From Psychrobacter sp. APC 3281 (GTDB lineage Bacteria > Pseudomonadota > Gammaproteobacteria > Pseudomonadales > Moraxellaceae): DNA of 64,000 nucleotides. Made by a program: the position numbers and the translations under genes. The stretch spans positions 165,419 to 229,418 of the forward strand of contig NZ_JASDCS010000008.1 in the NCBI RefSeq assembly GCF_030407815.1. The letters run 5' to 3'. The notes beneath the pieces are model-generated. The model was not told the origin of the DNA. It did not search any database and was given only the letters and a program-made list of their open reading frames with translations. This document shows, piece by piece, positions 27,667 to 39,214 of this stretch; position 1 is the first letter of the stretch; the number at the start of each line of letters is the position of its first letter.

Positions 27667-30600
27667 TTACACCTCCTGTGTGGTGGTCGGCGCTGCGTTT
27701 ATTTGCGCAGTATCGTTATTATTCATCATATCGTTAGCCATGCTACCCATCATCGTCACTGGTGCATCCACTTTACGTACCGACGCTGGCATTGATGGGT
27801 GAATGATGCTCACCTGCCCAACTGGGTAACCGATACAGCCTTCTGCTAAATAACCGACCAGCTGTACTGGTAAGGTGATTTGTTGCTTATCAATCTCAAT
27901 CGCCAAGTAATCACCAGCAGCAATATTCCAGTCCTTAGCATCATCCATACCGATACGCCATGCAGCAACAGGCAGTTGCTCAGCGACGATTGGGCTACGT
28001 GATGCCATCATTGAGCTGGCATAGATATTATGAATCGGTACCAGTTTGGCTTGGCCTTGCTGCAAATCAGTTGTATTCGAAGACATCGCTTCTGGCGCCA
28101 CATATTGACGAGTGGCTAGGCGCTCTAGCTGATCGAACAAACGCACACCTGGATCACCATTTTTCAGATGACCGCCGACTTTGTCTTGATATTTGTTCCA
28201 TGCTTGCGGTGAATTCCAACCTGCCGCATTGGCAAAAGGAATCATCGAGCTTGGCGTTTCTTTGCCGCTATAACCTTCCATTGAGAAAGTCAGACCAGTG
28301 TCCAAATCTTTTGGCTGCATTGGCTCGTGCACTGAGATTGGCGCGCGCATAGCAGTACGACCTGAATAACGACGCGGTTGACGCGCGATTTTCAGACCTG
28401 TTATACGGTAATCAGCATCAGGCGCAGCGCCTTTAATACCCGCAAGTTTAGGATGGGTGGCAATCAATGCATTGATGACATCATCCAACTGCGTCCAGTC
28501 GACATCACGACCTTCAATACTGCTATGCACAGCATGTATCCAGCGCCAGCCTTCTTTAATGCTGCTCATTGGATGGTAGTATTCGTTATCGTAAACTTGG
28601 AAGAAGCGCTGCGCACGGCCTTCAGCTGATATCAATGTACCATCTGCTTCTGCAAAGCTAGCCGCTGGCAATACAATATCGACGTCTTTATGCCAATCAA
28701 GGAGCTGATGATCTAACGCGATGACCGTTTTATCAGTCAGTAGCTGCGTCAATTTATTGGCGTCAATCGCATCTGTTAGCTGGTTTTCTGCAACCACAAC
28801 CACATCGTAATCAGTGGCTAGCAGCTCTTCAACTGACTGACCGCCAAGCATACAAACGCCCATGCTATTGGCATCAGGAACCGTTAGATAGATACCTGCT
28901 TGCGCCTGATACTTGTTATTTACTTCTTTTAACTCAAGTTTTTCAGCAGGCTCACGTTCGACATCATCTTGAGCTTCTGTATTTACGCCTGTTTCAGGTT
29001 TGTTTGGCTTAGCAGATAAATCTTGGTCTTCTTCAGGTTGGTCATTAGCCGCTTTCGCTTGCGCTGCCTGTACTTTGGCATTATGTGCCTCAACCTGCTG
29101 CTGCTCAGTCGCTTTAATTGCCGCACGTTTTTGAGTCAATGCTTGGGTAATCTGTGCTGCTGCTTCTATCAATGCGGTAGAAGACAAGCTGCTACCCGAA
29201 ACAACTAACGGCTTATCAGCCTGAATCAAGTCATAAGCTATTTGCTGCGCCAATGCTTGCATACCGTCAGTTTCAGCACTTGCATCAGCTGCTTGTGGAT
29301 CTGCTATGTCTGCTAAATCATCAGCGAAATTAGCAATCTCATCAGCAACTTTAAAACCAAGTTTAGTGATGTCTTCAGGGGTCGCCACTACGCTCACTTT
29401 ACTGATATCTTCTAGCTTAGTTTGCGTTACATCGATGACATAGACTGGACTTAGCGCATCTTGAGCGATACGCTTAACTGGTTCAGCAAGCCAAGGTTGC
29501 GTTTGCAGCGCCGCCGCCATTTTCAAGCCTTCATTTTTTGCCGCTTGACGTACTGACAGCGCAACACGTGATGAAGTTTGCGTGATGTCTTCACCTAATA
29601 CGAGCACCGCATCATGCGTTTCGATATCGGTCATGCTAGGGTTATAAATGCCTTCCGTGCTAAGCACTTCGATGCATTTATTGACCAGTGCTTGCTGCTG
29701 GTGATTCAAACCTGTTGAAAAGTTATCAAACCCAACCAGATTTTTTAGCGCAAAGTTAGTCTCTAAACTGGCACGTGGTGAGCCAATCCCGATAACTTTT
29801 TTATCTTTGATACGTTTGATGGTTTCATCAAGTGCGTAGTCAATATTGATTTTGACATGCTTATCATTGATACGTTCAAGCGCTTGCGTTGGACGATCAT
29901 CACGATTGACATAGCCATAACCAAAGCGGCCACGGTCACATAAGAAATAGCGGTTTACTTCGCCGTTATAGCGGTTTTCGATACGGCGCAATTCACCATA
30001 ACGTTCACCCGGTGAGATATTACAACCAGCTGAGCAACCATGACAGATGCTTGGCGCATACTGCATGTCCCATTTACGGTTGTAGCGCTCAGAGTGGGTT
30101 TTATCAGTAAACACACCGGTTGGGCAGACTTCAGTCAAGTTGCCTGAAAATTCGCTTTCAAACTGACCATCTTTATCACGGCCAAAGTAGACACGATTGT
30201 TTGAGCCATAAACGCCCAAATCTTCGCCGCCCGCATAGTCTTTATAAAAACGTACACAGCGATAGCAAGCGATACAACGGTTCATCTCATGCGCGATGAA
30301 TGGGCCAAGCTCTTGGTTATGATGCGTGCGTTTAGTAAAGCGATAGCGACGACGGCTATGACCTGACATATAGGTCATGTCCTGCAAATGACAATGTCCG
30401 CCCTCTTCACAGGTTGGACAGTCATGTGGATGGTTGGTCATGAGTAGCTCAACCATCGACTTGCGGAATGCTTTGGCTTCATCGTCAGTCACAGAGATGT
30501 ACATATCATCGCCAGGAGCGACCATACAAGACATCACGAGACGACCGCGACCTGCTTCCATATCTTCTTTATTTTGGAATTGCTTGACCGCGCACTGACG

Positions 30601-30735
30601 GCACGAGCCTACTGAGCCAAGGGCTGGATGATAACAAAAATACGGCACATCAATGCCGAGTGATAAGCAGGCTTGTAGCAAGTTGTCTGCGCTATCTACT
30701 TCGACAGTGGTTCCATCAATATGTATGACTGCCAT
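27667..30735 (-). CDS. nuoG: NADH-quinone oxidoreductase subunit G
   Basis: This is the large iron-sulfur subunit of the peripheral arm. Cluster motifs appear in order: [37 protein letters not shown] and CHGCSAGC with a later Cys in FLCDRG. The ligands for the extra N7 cluster thus seem to be kept. At 1022 residues it is about 110 longer than E. coli NuoG. Much of the excess is one Ala/Gln/Glu/Lys-rich insertion at about residues 540-620, inside the molybdopterin-oxidoreductase-like domain. The ATG follows AAGGAGAGCGGC. Confidence 0.96.
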   Translation of the reverse strand: MAVIHIDGTTVEVDSADNLLQACLSLGIDVPYFCYHPALGSVGSCRQCAVKQFQNKEDMEAGRGRLVMSCMVAPGDDMYISVTDDEAKAFRKSMVELLMTNHPHDCPTCEEGGHCHLQDMTYMSGHSRRRYRFTKRTHHNQELGPFIAHEMNRCIACYRCVRFYKDYAGGEDLGVYGSNNRVYFGRDKDGQFESEFSGNLTEVCPTGVFTDKTHSERYNRKWDMQYAPSICHGCSAGCNISPGERYGELRRIENRYNGEVNRYFLCDRGRFGYGYVNRDDRPTQALERINDKHVKINIDYALDETIKRIKDKKVIGIGSPRASLETNFALKNLVGFDNFSTGLNHQQQALVNKCIEVLSTEGIYNPSMTDIETHDAVLVLGEDITQTSSRVALSVRQAAKNEGLKMAAALQTQPWLAEPVKRIAQDALSPVYVIDVTQTKLEDISKVSVVATPEDITKLGFKVADEIANFADDLADIADPQAADASAETDGMQALAQQIAYDLIQADKPLVVSGSSLSSTALIEAAAQITQALTQKRAAIKATEQQQVEAHNAKVQAAQAKAANDQPEEDQDLSAKPNKPETGVNTEAQDDVEREPAEKLELKEVNNKYQAQAGIYLTVPDANSMGVCMLGGQSVEELLATDYDVVVVAENQLTDAIDANKLTQLLTDKTVIALDHQLLDWHKDVDIVLPAASFAEADGTLISAEGRAQRFFQVYDNEYYHPMSSIKEGWRWIHAVHSSIEGRDVDWTQLDDVINALIATHPKLAGIKGAAPDADYRITGLKIARQPRRYSGRTAMRAPISVHEPMQPKDLDTGLTFSMEGYSGKETPSSMIPFANAAGWNSPQAWNKYQDKVGGHLKNGDPGVRLFDQLERLATRQYVAPEAMSSNTTDLQQGQAKLVPIHNIYASSMMASRSPIVAEQLPVAAWRIGMDDAKDWNIAAGDYLAIEIDKQQITLPVQLVGYLAEGCIGYPVGQVSIIHPSMPASVRKVDAPVTMMGSMANDMMNNNDTAQINAAPTTTQEV

Positions 30736-30745
30736 GCCGCTCTCC

Positions 30746-32170
30746 TTATTTCACTACTGGCTGTTGGTTGGCTGCAGCATCAATAACATCGACACCAACC
30801 GCCTGCGCGATTTTTTGATCAAACTCTGGACGGAAATATTTAATCGCACTCATTAGTGGTTCCATCGCACCTGGGGCATGCGCACAGAATGTTTTACCAA
30901 TCCATAAATCACGCGTCAGGCCTTCTAGTTTTTCTACATCGCCCACTTGCCCTTCACCATCATTGATGGCGGTAAGCAGTTTAACGCCCCATGGTAGACC
31001 ATCACGGCATGGTGTACACCAACCGCATGACTCGCGCTGAAAGAAAATCTCAAGGTTGCGCAGTAATGGCACCATGTCTTGTGATTCATCGACGACCATA
31101 ATCAGACCAGTACCCATACGGCTACCAGCGTTTTGAATGGTGTCAAAATCTACTACCACATCCAAATGTTCTGCGGTCAAAAAGTCAGTCGAGGCGCCGC
31201 CCGGTAGCCAAGCTTTGAGTGTTTTACCATCTTTCATACCACCCGCTAAATCTTCAATGATTTCGCGAGCTGTATAACCAAACGGTAATTCCCAAAGGCC
31301 TGGATCATTGACCAATCCTGAGCAGCCGAATAGTTTGGTACCTGGCGTTTTACTTTTGCCTTTGATTTCAGATAACGACTGATACCATTCAACGCCATGA
31401 TTCAAAATCGCTGGCATATTACACAGAGTTTCAACGTTATTAACAACCGTTGGACGACCCCATGCACCAGAGATTTGCGGAAACGGCGGCTTAGTACGTG
31501 GGTTAGCACGGCGTCCTTCTAGACAATTAATTAGCGCTGTTTCTTCACCGCAGATATAACGTCCAGCACCCGTATGCACGTGCAAATTAAAGCTAAAATC
31601 TGAGCCCAGAATGTTGTTACCCATGAGATTGTTGGCCAAGCACTCTTCGATAGCAGCGACCAAACGTTCAGCGGCCAAGATATACTCACCGCGGATAAAG
31701 ATATAACCGTCGGTGGCGCCAATCGCATGAGCGGTAATGAGCATACCTTCGATAAGCTGAAACGGTAGACGCTCCATGAGCAAACGGTCTTTGAATGTGC
31801 CCGGCTCCATTTCATCAGCATTACAGATGAGATAACGCGGCAAACCATCCGGTGGTGACATAAACGACCATTTAAGGCCAGCGTTAAAACCTGCACCACC
31901 GCGACCTCGAACATTGGCCGCTTTAATCATATTACCAACGTCTTTAGGCGACTTAGATAGTGCTTCTTTTAGACCCGTAAAGCCTTTTAGAGATTCATAG
32001 GTGGCTAAATCAAGCACCGCATCATGATGCGCCAAACGCCACGTCAATGGCTTGGTTTCGCTAGTGGCTGTCGCTTTATCACCATAGATTGGAACACGCT
32101 GTGCATTTAGCTGGCTTGGCGCTTGGCCCTGACCGCGACGAGCAATTTGCTCTGAAATCGTTAAACTCAT
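30746..32170 (-). CDS. nuoF: NADH-quinone oxidoreductase subunit F
   Basis: This is a 474-residue NADH-binding flavoprotein subunit with FMN and cluster N3. [14 protein letters not shown] and [19 protein letters not shown] form the NADH and FMN sites. [12 protein letters not shown] with a later FCAHAPG supplies the four cysteines of the cluster. The ATG overlaps the nuoE stop by four bases and has GGAG upstream. Confidence 0.97.
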   Translation of the reverse strand: MSLTISEQIARRGQGQAPSQLNAQRVPIYGDKATATSETKPLTWRLAHHDAVLDLATYESLKGFTGLKEALSKSPKDVGNMIKAANVRGRGGAGFNAGLKWSFMSPPDGLPRYLICNADEMEPGTFKDRLLMERLPFQLIEGMLITAHAIGATDGYIFIRGEYILAAERLVAAIEECLANNLMGNNILGSDFSFNLHVHTGAGRYICGEETALINCLEGRRANPRTKPPFPQISGAWGRPTVVNNVETLCNMPAILNHGVEWYQSLSEIKGKSKTPGTKLFGCSGLVNDPGLWELPFGYTAREIIEDLAGGMKDGKTLKAWLPGGASTDFLTAEHLDVVVDFDTIQNAGSRMGTGLIMVVDESQDMVPLLRNLEIFFQRESCGWCTPCRDGLPWGVKLLTAINDGEGQVGDVEKLEGLTRDLWIGKTFCAHAPGAMEPLMSAIKYFRPEFDQKIAQAVGVDVIDAAANQQPVVK

Positions 32171-32700
32171 GCGTATAGCTCCAATAATTGCGCGACCTCA
32201 GATGGCTGGACAGGGCCGTAAGTGTCTTCATCAATCAGTACCGCTGGTCCCTTATCACAGTTGCCCAAGCAGCAAATTGGCAATAGGGTAAAACGACCAT
32301 CAGCAGTGGTTTGACCATACTCAATACCCAGCTGTGATCTAATCTCAGCTGACAGCGCCTCATAACCTGTCAAATAACAAGCCACGGAGTCACATATGAG
32401 AATCACATGGCGACCGACAGGTTGGCGATAAATACGGTTAAAGAAAGTCGCAACCCCATCCATGTCTGACATCGGGATGTCTAGGATATTAGCAATGGCA
32501 TTTGCTTGCGCATCATCGACCCAGCCGTTGCGCTTTTGCACGATTTTTAGTGCATCTAGCGAGGCAGCACGCGCCTGTGGGTAATGATGCATAAACTCAT
32601 GAATGGCAGCGATTTCATCACTAGTGAGAATGCTTTCCACATCTACTTTTGGCATTTTGTCGGAAACAATTTTCATAATCTTCTGTCTTTCCTCACTCAT
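32167..32700 (-). CDS. nuoE: NADH-quinone oxidoreductase subunit E
   Basis: This is a 177-residue thioredoxin-like 2Fe-2S subunit (cluster N1a). The ligands are visible in [14 protein letters not shown] and [12 protein letters not shown]. The start could be 32700, or the ATG at 32676 that begins MKIVSDK. Neither has an ideal ribosome binding site, and the longer form is given. It partners NuoF and NuoG in the NADH-oxidising module. Confidence 0.95.
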   Translation of the reverse strand: MSEERQKIMKIVSDKMPKVDVESILTSDEIAAIHEFMHHYPQARAASLDALKIVQKRNGWVDDAQANAIANILDIPMSDMDGVATFFNRIYRQPVGRHVILICDSVACYLTGYEALSAEIRSQLGIEYGQTTADGRFTLLPICCLGNCDKGPAVLIDEDTYGPVQPSEVAQLLELYA

Positions 32701-32844
32701 CCTGCTCTATCACAAGCCAATATCAGTCTGATTAAAACTGTGGTTATATTGGCGAATGACAGCATTTTGGTGTGCCATCAGGCAATAATATATTGATGAA
32801 CAAATACTTTTGAAGCAGCGGTTTTGACCTTAAAGATCAAGATC

Positions 32845-34620
32845 TTAACGATCACAATCCGCCATCACAATATCGATCGATGCCAAATACATAATGGCAT
32901 CAGAAACCAGCGAGCCATTGATGACCGATGGCATCTGCTGCAAATGCGCAAATGTCGGTGTGCGGATACGGGTACGATAGCTCATCGTGGCCTTGTCTGA
33001 GGTGATGTAATAACTGTTCAGACCTTTAGTCGCCTCGACGATCGTTGTACATTCGCCCGCTGGCATCACAGGACCCCAAGATACTGAGATAAAGTGATTA
33101 ATAAGCGTTTCGATATCATTCAATGTACGGTCTTTTGGCGGAGGTACGGCCAGCGGATGATCCGCTTTGTAAGGACCTTGTGGCATATTGTCCATACATT
33201 GACGGATGATACGTAACGACTGACGCATCTCTTCGACTTTGACCATACAGCGATCATAAGCATCACCGTTGTAGCCAACTGGCACTTCAAAGTCGTAATT
33301 CTCATAGCCCATGTATGGACGCGCTTTACGCAGGTCAAAATCAACGCCTGTCGCACGCAGACCTGCGCCCGTCACGCCCCAAGCAAGTGCTTGCTTAGCA
33401 TTATACTGAGCAACCCCTTGGGTACGGCCTTTGAGCACGCTGTTTTGTAATGCCGCTTTGACATATTCGTCCAGACGTTTTGGCATCCAATCTAAGAACT
33501 CACGAACCAAACGCTGCCAGCCACGTGGCAGATCAGCAGCCGTACCACCGATACGGAACCAAGCTGGATGCATACGATAGCCAGTCACGGCTTCGATAAC
33601 GTCATAGGCTTTTTGGCGATCGGTAAACATATAGAATACAGGGGTCATACCGCCCGCATCCTGAATGAACGTACCGACGAATAGTAAGTTATTGGTAATA
33701 CGGAAAAACTCGCTCATCATCACGCGGATAGTTTCAGCGCGCGGTGGAATGGTAATTCCAGCCAACTTTTCGACCGACATGATGTACGGTAGTTCATTCA
33801 TTACACCGCCGAGATAATCAATACGGTCGGTATAAGGAATAAATGAATGCCAAGTTTGACGCTCAGCCATTTTTTCTGCACCGCGATGGTGATAGCCGAT
33901 ATCAGGGATACAATCGACGACTTCTTCACCGTCAAGCTGTAGCACCAAACGGAAGGCACCGTGAGCAGAGGGATGGTTAGGACCGATGTTCAAGAACATA
34001 AAGTCTTCATCACGTCCCGAACGCTTCATGCCCCACTCTTCTGGGACAAAACGCAAGTTTTCTTGCTCGTATTGCTGTTTAGCGGTGTTCAAGAAATATG
34101 GGGTAAATTCCGTCGCGCGCGCATGGTACTCTTTACGCAGTGGATGACCTTCCCAGTATTTCGGTAATAAAATACGGGTCAAATGCGGATGACCTGTAAA
34201 GACAATACCAAACATGTCCCACACTTCACGCTCATACCAGTTGGCGTTTGGCCAAATATTGGTGGCGCTCGGTACATTGACATCGTCTTCGCTTAACGCG
34301 ACCTTGATACGTACATCACTATTACGCTCAAGCGACATCAAGTGATAAAACACCGTAAAGTCACTGTCAGGCAACCCTGCGCGATGCTGGCGTAAACGCT
34401 CATCTATCGCTGACAAGTCAAATAGCATGACATACGGCTGGGGCAATTTACGCAGAAATAAGAGGACATCGAGCAAATCCGCACGCGCAACCCACACTGT
34501 TGGAATCTCATCAACAGTGTGCTGCACGACAAACTTACCGGCATATTTCTGCTCCAGCTCTTTGATAACCGCTGGGACAGGCTTAATCTTAGGATCTATG
34601 TTTTCGACTACCGTGACCAT
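32845..34620 (-). CDS. nuoC: NADH-quinone oxidoreductase fused subunits C and D
   Basis: This is a 591-residue NuoC-NuoD fusion (nuoCD), as in E. coli. Residues 1-190 are the 30 kDa subunit, with [20 protein letters not shown] and [11 protein letters not shown]. The rest is the 49 kDa subunit, with [20 protein letters not shown] and the quinone-site loop, ending in IVMADCDR. The ATG at 34620 has AAGGAA about 11 bases upstream. A 144-base spacer before nuoE is the second-largest gap in the operon, with no clear hairpin. Confidence 0.97.
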   Translation of the reverse strand: MVTVVENIDPKIKPVPAVIKELEQKYAGKFVVQHTVDEIPTVWVARADLLDVLLFLRKLPQPYVMLFDLSAIDERLRQHRAGLPDSDFTVFYHLMSLERNSDVRIKVALSEDDVNVPSATNIWPNANWYEREVWDMFGIVFTGHPHLTRILLPKYWEGHPLRKEYHARATEFTPYFLNTAKQQYEQENLRFVPEEWGMKRSGRDEDFMFLNIGPNHPSAHGAFRLVLQLDGEEVVDCIPDIGYHHRGAEKMAERQTWHSFIPYTDRIDYLGGVMNELPYIMSVEKLAGITIPPRAETIRVMMSEFFRITNNLLFVGTFIQDAGGMTPVFYMFTDRQKAYDVIEAVTGYRMHPAWFRIGGTAADLPRGWQRLVREFLDWMPKRLDEYVKAALQNSVLKGRTQGVAQYNAKQALAWGVTGAGLRATGVDFDLRKARPYMGYENYDFEVPVGYNGDAYDRCMVKVEEMRQSLRIIRQCMDNMPQGPYKADHPLAVPPPKDRTLNDIETLINHFISVSWGPVMPAGECTTIVEATKGLNSYYITSDKATMSYRTRIRTPTFAHLQQMPSVINGSLVSDAIMYLASIDIVMADCDR

Positions 34621-34712
34621 GAATGATGTATTCCTTCATTAATCATAACTGAACTATGATAAGCGCATAAAATATTGAAACGAATGCTACAAGTCTAGAT
34701 GCTGTCTAGAAC

Positions 34713-35381
34713 TTAAATACTGTCTGGACTGCGCAAGTTTTTGACAGCGATACGATCTGCCTGCTTGCGGTCACGCTCAGGCGTCATTTGCGGCTGATAG
34801 ATACCCTGCTCATTGACATGGATACCCAGCGGACGACGCTCTTTAGTAATAGATTCTTGTAACAACATCAAACCCTGAATAAGCGCTTCTGGACGCGGCG
34901 GACAACCTGGTACATAGACATCAACAGGGATAATCTTATCGACGCCTTGTACGACAGAATAAATATCGTACATGCCGCCCGAGTTGGCACAGGCACCCAT
35001 AGAGATAACCCATTTTGGCTCAAGCATCTGCTCATATAGGCGCTGGATGACAGGGGCCATCTTGACGAAGCAAGTACCAGCGACGATCATGACATCCGCC
35101 TGACGAGGCGAGGCACGAATAACCTCTGCCCCAAAACGTGACAAATCATGGACGGCGGTTAAGGTAGTAGCGTATTCAACATAACAGCAAGAGGTACCAA
35201 AGTTAAATGGCCAAAGTGAGTTCTTACGCCCCCAGTTTGCTGTTGAATGAACGAGGTCTTCGAGACGACCCATAAAGACGTTTTTATTTACTTCATCTTC
35301 GATAGGATCATTGACCGTTTGACTGGTCTGTGCAGGATAGGTATCTGCATCGGGGTTGGCTTTTGTTAATGTGTATTTCAT
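34713..35381 (-). CDS. nuoB: NADH-quinone oxidoreductase subunit B
   Basis: This is a 222-residue subunit carrying cluster N2, which reduces quinone at the NuoD interface. [12 protein letters not shown] supplies the tandem cysteines, and GTCFVKMAP and [14 protein letters not shown] supply the other two ligands. A TTG at 35390 is in frame, but the ATG at 35381 is chosen because GAAGG lies eight to ten bases upstream of it. Confidence 0.96.
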   Translation of the reverse strand: MKYTLTKANPDADTYPAQTSQTVNDPIEDEVNKNVFMGRLEDLVHSTANWGRKNSLWPFNFGTSCCYVEYATTLTAVHDLSRFGAEVIRASPRQADVMIVAGTCFVKMAPVIQRLYEQMLEPKWVISMGACANSGGMYDIYSVVQGVDKIIPVDVYVPGCPPRPEALIQGLMLLQESITKERRPLGIHVNEQGIYQPQMTPERDRKQADRIAVKNLRSPDSI

Positions 35382-35555
35382 AACATACAACCTTCATATT
35401 AGGCTTTGCGTGGCAATCATCTTGCTCGCGCTGTCGCCATAATTTTATTATTAATAAGTGGCTAATCATCAGCGATCATTAATACAAACAAAACTGACGC
35501 TTTCATGCTTTGCTGCTCGTTTTTGCAAACGCCCTAAGCTGAGCATCAACTGCTA

Positions 35556-36179
35556 TTAACGTTCAGTTTTGTCCTGCTGAGCAGACGTCGCAAAATCCAC
35601 AGAAGTAACGTTACCCGTGGTATTAATATGATCGATGTTTTGTAGATGACGACGATTGGTCTCAATGTTGTTTGAGACATTGATTTGACCGGATGACTGC
35701 GCGGGTACTTTACCTGTCGGATCGACCATTAGCTCATGAGCACCATCAAACTTGGTGATGTCTGCTAAGTTAAAGCCTGCAGGCGCCGCATATAAGCGTG
35801 CTTTTTTGCGTAGCTTGTCAGCAGGTGCCCAGTTCATCGCACCCAAGCTCAGCTCATAAATCAAACCGATAATTAGAATAGTGATAAACGTACCAGCGGC
35901 GGCAAAGCCAAGCCAGCCAGCCTCTCGTACTGACACAGCATAAGCGTAGAGATATAGCGCCTCTAAATCAAAAATCACAAAGAAGATTGCGACCAAATAA
36001 AATTTGGCAGACAAACGAATACGGGCGTTGCCAGATCCGACAACACCCGCTTCAAACACTTCTTCCTTTTGTGAGCCTTGAGAGCGACCGCCAAGTAAGC
36101 GCGGTACGACCAGCATAAAGACAACTAGCCCAATGGCGGCTAAGATAAAAGCAATGGCTGACCAATTAAAAGCAGACAT
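35556..36179 (-). CDS. nuoA: NADH-quinone oxidoreductase subunit A
   Basis: This three-helix membrane subunit is the first gene of the nuo operon. VFEAGVVGSGNARIRLSAKF and FVIFDLEALYLYAYAV are family hallmarks with the conserved acidic residues. The 207-residue protein is about 60 longer than E. coli NuoA. The excess is a polar C-terminal tail after residue 140, rich in Asn, Ser and Thr. GAGGAG lies about 12 bases before the ATG. Confidence 0.94.
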   Translation of the reverse strand: MSAFNWSAIAFILAAIGLVVFMLVVPRLLGGRSQGSQKEEVFEAGVVGSGNARIRLSAKFYLVAIFFVIFDLEALYLYAYAVSVREAGWLGFAAAGTFITILIIGLIYELSLGAMNWAPADKLRKKARLYAAPAGFNLADITKFDGAHELMVDPTGKVPAQSSGQINVSNNIETNRRHLQNIDHINTTGNVTSVDFATSAQQDKTER

Positions 36180-37024
36180 GATAATACGTGCTCCTCACCC
36201 AATCGAGTGTTAGACACAGCGCAAGCACTGACCCACTCAGGCCATGTTGCGACAGGTATAACGCAGACGAAAACACAAAGTGACTTTATTTAAAAAGTGA
36301 CTTTATTTAAGTAATTGTCACTGCACTTCAGCAACTGTCACTGTGTTTAAGTAACTGTCATTGAGTCACATGTTAGGTATTTTGCTGGTAACAACCAATT
36401 ATCAAGCTTATTGACGACGATGTCAGACGTGACCAACTGTAGAGATTCCGGTATGCGCGCGGATAAAGGCTGGTCGCCCAACGCATCTTCTAACAACGTA
36501 AGATCAACGTATTAAATCAATATCATATCTGACTGCTTACTTAATTGATTTAATAGCTCATTACACGTGGTCAACAATGACGTGACAACTGGCATAAATT
36601 ATTTATGTACTATACGCATATCAGTGCCTAAAAGCTAGTTTTTAACTGTATTGAACGGTCACTTTCTGTGTAAAAAAAATGTGTTTTTTTTACTATGAAT
36701 TATGATATAGACCTTACCTTATATTAACCCCAAATCCGTACTTTTGGCTACGAGCAAACACTGCCACGCTATTTGTCAAAAATCAAGTGTCCGAATACCC
36801 CACTTTCATCATCCAAGTCCTCCCCCAAAGTGAGCATTTTTGCTTTATAATGACTCACCAGATTTTTATGATATGCCATCATCAAACCTTAAATTCTATT
36901 ATTCTTATAATAAAGATTATTAAAATATCGCAACGATACGAGTTTTGATGATGCGCGCTGCGTTTAACTATCTTTGTCATATCAGCGCTACCCTCTTTTT
37001 TGCTTTTGTCTTACAGGTCACGTT
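36180..37024. other. Divergent spacer between nuoA and rep with tandem repeats
   Basis: This 845-base region should contain the nuo promoter and the rep promoter. Near the nuoA end it has two copies of AGTGACTTTATTTAA (36279-36293 and 36297-36311), then three imperfect 20-base repeats at 36309-36368. The rest is AT-rich, with no gene I can support. Confidence 0.6.
36309..36368. repeat. Three 20-base imperfect tandem repeats upstream of nuoA
   Basis: The units are 36309-36328, 36329-36348 and 36349-36368. Each contains a form of GTAACTGTCACTG: GTAATTGTCACTG, GCAACTGTCACTG and GTAACTGTCATTG. They lie 130-190 bases upstream of the nuoA start, where regulators could bind. Confidence 0.75.
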
Positions 37025-39058
37025 ATGAGTCAACTCAATCCCAAACAACAAGAAGCCATGCTCTACGTATCTGGTCCATTACTTGTACTTGCAGGTGCGG
37101 GCTCCGGCAAAACCTCTGTGATTACGCGTAAGATTGCTTACCTAATCCAAGAATGTGACATGCCAGCTGAGCGCATCACCGCCGTAACCTTCACCAATAA
37201 AGCCGCACGCGAGATGAAAGCCCGTGTCAGCAAACTGCTGCCCAGTGAAAAGATGCGCGGTCTGACCGTATCGACCTTTCACCAGTTCGGCCTACAGTTT
37301 TTGCGCTATGAGCTGATTCATACCCCGCTAAAGGGTAACTTCTCTATCATGGACAGCGACGACAGCAAGCGACTGCTGATGGAGCTGATGATGCGTGACA
37401 ACCTAAGTGGCGCTGAAAGTCGTGAGTTGGTCGGCAAAGCGATAAAAATGATTTCGGATTGGAAAAACGATCTGATTGAGCCTGACAAGGCAATGGAAAC
37501 GTTAGACGATCCCGAAGATATGATTTTTGCCACGTTATATGCATTATACGAGCGTAATCTGCGTGCTTATAACGCTGTCGATTTTGATGACTTGATTGTA
37601 CTACCAACCAAGATATTGCGTGAAAATAGAGAGCTGCGTGATAAATGGCAAAACCGCATTCGTTACCTCTTAGTCGATGAGTATCAAGATACCAATACGG
37701 CCCAGTACGAAATGATTAAATATTTGGTTGGCCCGCAAGGTCGCTTTACGGTGGTTGGCGATGATGACCAATCCATCTATGCATGGCGCGGGGCAAAACC
37801 TGAAAACATGGCACTGCTAAAGGAAGATTTTCCTAAGCTCAAAATTGTCATGCTAGAGCAAAATTACCGCTCAACCACACGTATCTTGACCTCTGCCAAC
37901 GCCGTCATTCTAAATAACGAGCATTTATTCGAGAAAAAACTGTGGTCAGATAAAGGTCAAGGCGAAAAAATCCGCATTATTAACTGCCGTAATGACGATG
38001 ATGAATCGGAGCGCGTGGCCAAAGAAATCGTCACACACAAGCTACGTTTTGGCAACGAGTGGGAACAGTATGCGGTTCTGTACCGTAGTAACTTTCAAGC
38101 ACGTATGCTAGAGGCACAATTACGCCAGCTGCAAGTGCCTTATAAATTATCGGGTGGTCAATCATTCTTTGCGCGTAGTGAAATCAAAGACATCATGGGC
38201 TATCTACGCCTGATTTTGAACCCCGAAGATGACAGCGCGTTTTTACGTATTATCAATACACCTAAGCGAGGTATGGGACCAGCCACGCTAGAAAAACTCG
38301 GTTTGTTTGCGCAAGAGCACAGCATATCGCTACTGGCCTCTTGTACCCACGCTGGTCTGACTCATGTATTGCCATCAAAGGCTTATGGTACGATAAAAGA
38401 GTTTGGTGAATTCATTGAGCACTATACGCGTGAGCTGGATCAACACCCAGACCCTGTACCTATCGTACGCCAGATGATTGATGAGACAGGTTATATTGAC
38501 TTTGTCCGTAGCGATGCCAAAACGCCGCAACAAGAAAAAAACCGTATTGATAATATCGATATGCTGTACACCAGTATTCAGTCCTTGATTAATCGCGCTG
38601 AAGAAGATGAAGACCGAACGATTGATACCATCATTCGTAAGCTGGTTCTGCTTGATATGCTTGAGCAACAGCAAGAAGAAGAGAACACTAACAAAGTCAA
38701 CTTGATGACCTTGCATGCGGCAAAGGGCTTGGAGTTTGATTTTGTTTATATTATGGGTCTTGAGGAAGAGATGTTACCGCATCGCAACTCTATCATGAGT
38801 GAGACAGTCGAAGAAGAGCGCCGTCTGATGTACGTGGGCATTACCCGTGCGCGCCGTGAGCTGACATTGACGCTCGCGACCCAGCGCCGTGCCGGTGGTC
38901 AGATGCGCGTTACCTCAGAATCAAGATTTTTGGATGAGCTGCCTGAAGATCATATTGACTGGCCTGCCAAAGCGAAAAAGAAAAAAGCGACCAAAGATCC
39001 AGAAGCTGTTGCTGACGAATATCTGGCCAATATTCGAGCGTTACTGGGTAAGCGTTAA
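37025..39058 (+). CDS. rep: ATP-dependent DNA helicase Rep
   Basis: Rep is a 3'-5' superfamily 1 helicase that helps replication forks pass protein barriers. The motifs are all present: Walker A GAGSGKT near residue 28, FTNKAAREM, LLVDEYQDTN, GDDDQSIYAWRGA, LEQNYRS, LMTLHAAKGLEF and YVGITRAR. The 677-residue length matches Rep rather than the longer UvrD or PcrA, and SGGQSFFARSEIKD is Rep-like. The frame opens at 36974, but the ATG at 37025 is chosen because MSQLNPKQQEA matches the usual N-terminus and AGGT precedes it. The Lys-rich tail before the last 25 residues is common in the family. Confidence 0.95.
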   Translation: MSQLNPKQQEAMLYVSGPLLVLAGAGSGKTSVITRKIAYLIQECDMPAERITAVTFTNKAAREMKARVSKLLPSEKMRGLTVSTFHQFGLQFLRYELIHTPLKGNFSIMDSDDSKRLLMELMMRDNLSGAESRELVGKAIKMISDWKNDLIEPDKAMETLDDPEDMIFATLYALYERNLRAYNAVDFDDLIVLPTKILRENRELRDKWQNRIRYLLVDEYQDTNTAQYEMIKYLVGPQGRFTVVGDDDQSIYAWRGAKPENMALLKEDFPKLKIVMLEQNYRSTTRILTSANAVILNNEHLFEKKLWSDKGQGEKIRIINCRNDDDESERVAKEIVTHKLRFGNEWEQYAVLYRSNFQARMLEAQLRQLQVPYKLSGGQSFFARSEIKDIMGYLRLILNPEDDSAFLRIINTPKRGMGPATLEKLGLFAQEHSISLLASCTHAGLTHVLPSKAYGTIKEFGEFIEHYTRELDQHPDPVPIVRQMIDETGYIDFVRSDAKTPQQEKNRIDNIDMLYTSIQSLINRAEEDEDRTIDTIIRKLVLLDMLEQQQEEENTNKVNLMTLHAAKGLEFDFVYIMGLEEEMLPHRNSIMSETVEEERRLMYVGITRARRELTLTLATQRRAGGQMRVTSESRFLDELPEDHIDWPAKAKKKKATKDPEAVADEYLANIRALLGKR

Positions 39059-39214
39059 TCTTAACCAAAATATTTAAGCACCTGAGTAATAAACACCTAA
39101 GTAAAATGCTTGCGAGAACACGCTTTAGACTGTGCAAAAAACGATTGTTATAATCATCATTGTTATTGTTCTTTATATACTATAAAAAATTGACTGTAAA
39201 AACTTGGAACACTT

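Noticed and set aside
39059..39214. Possible magnesium riboswitch before mgtE
   Set aside because: The leader is only about 156 bases and shows a short duplication but no recognisable M-box structure.
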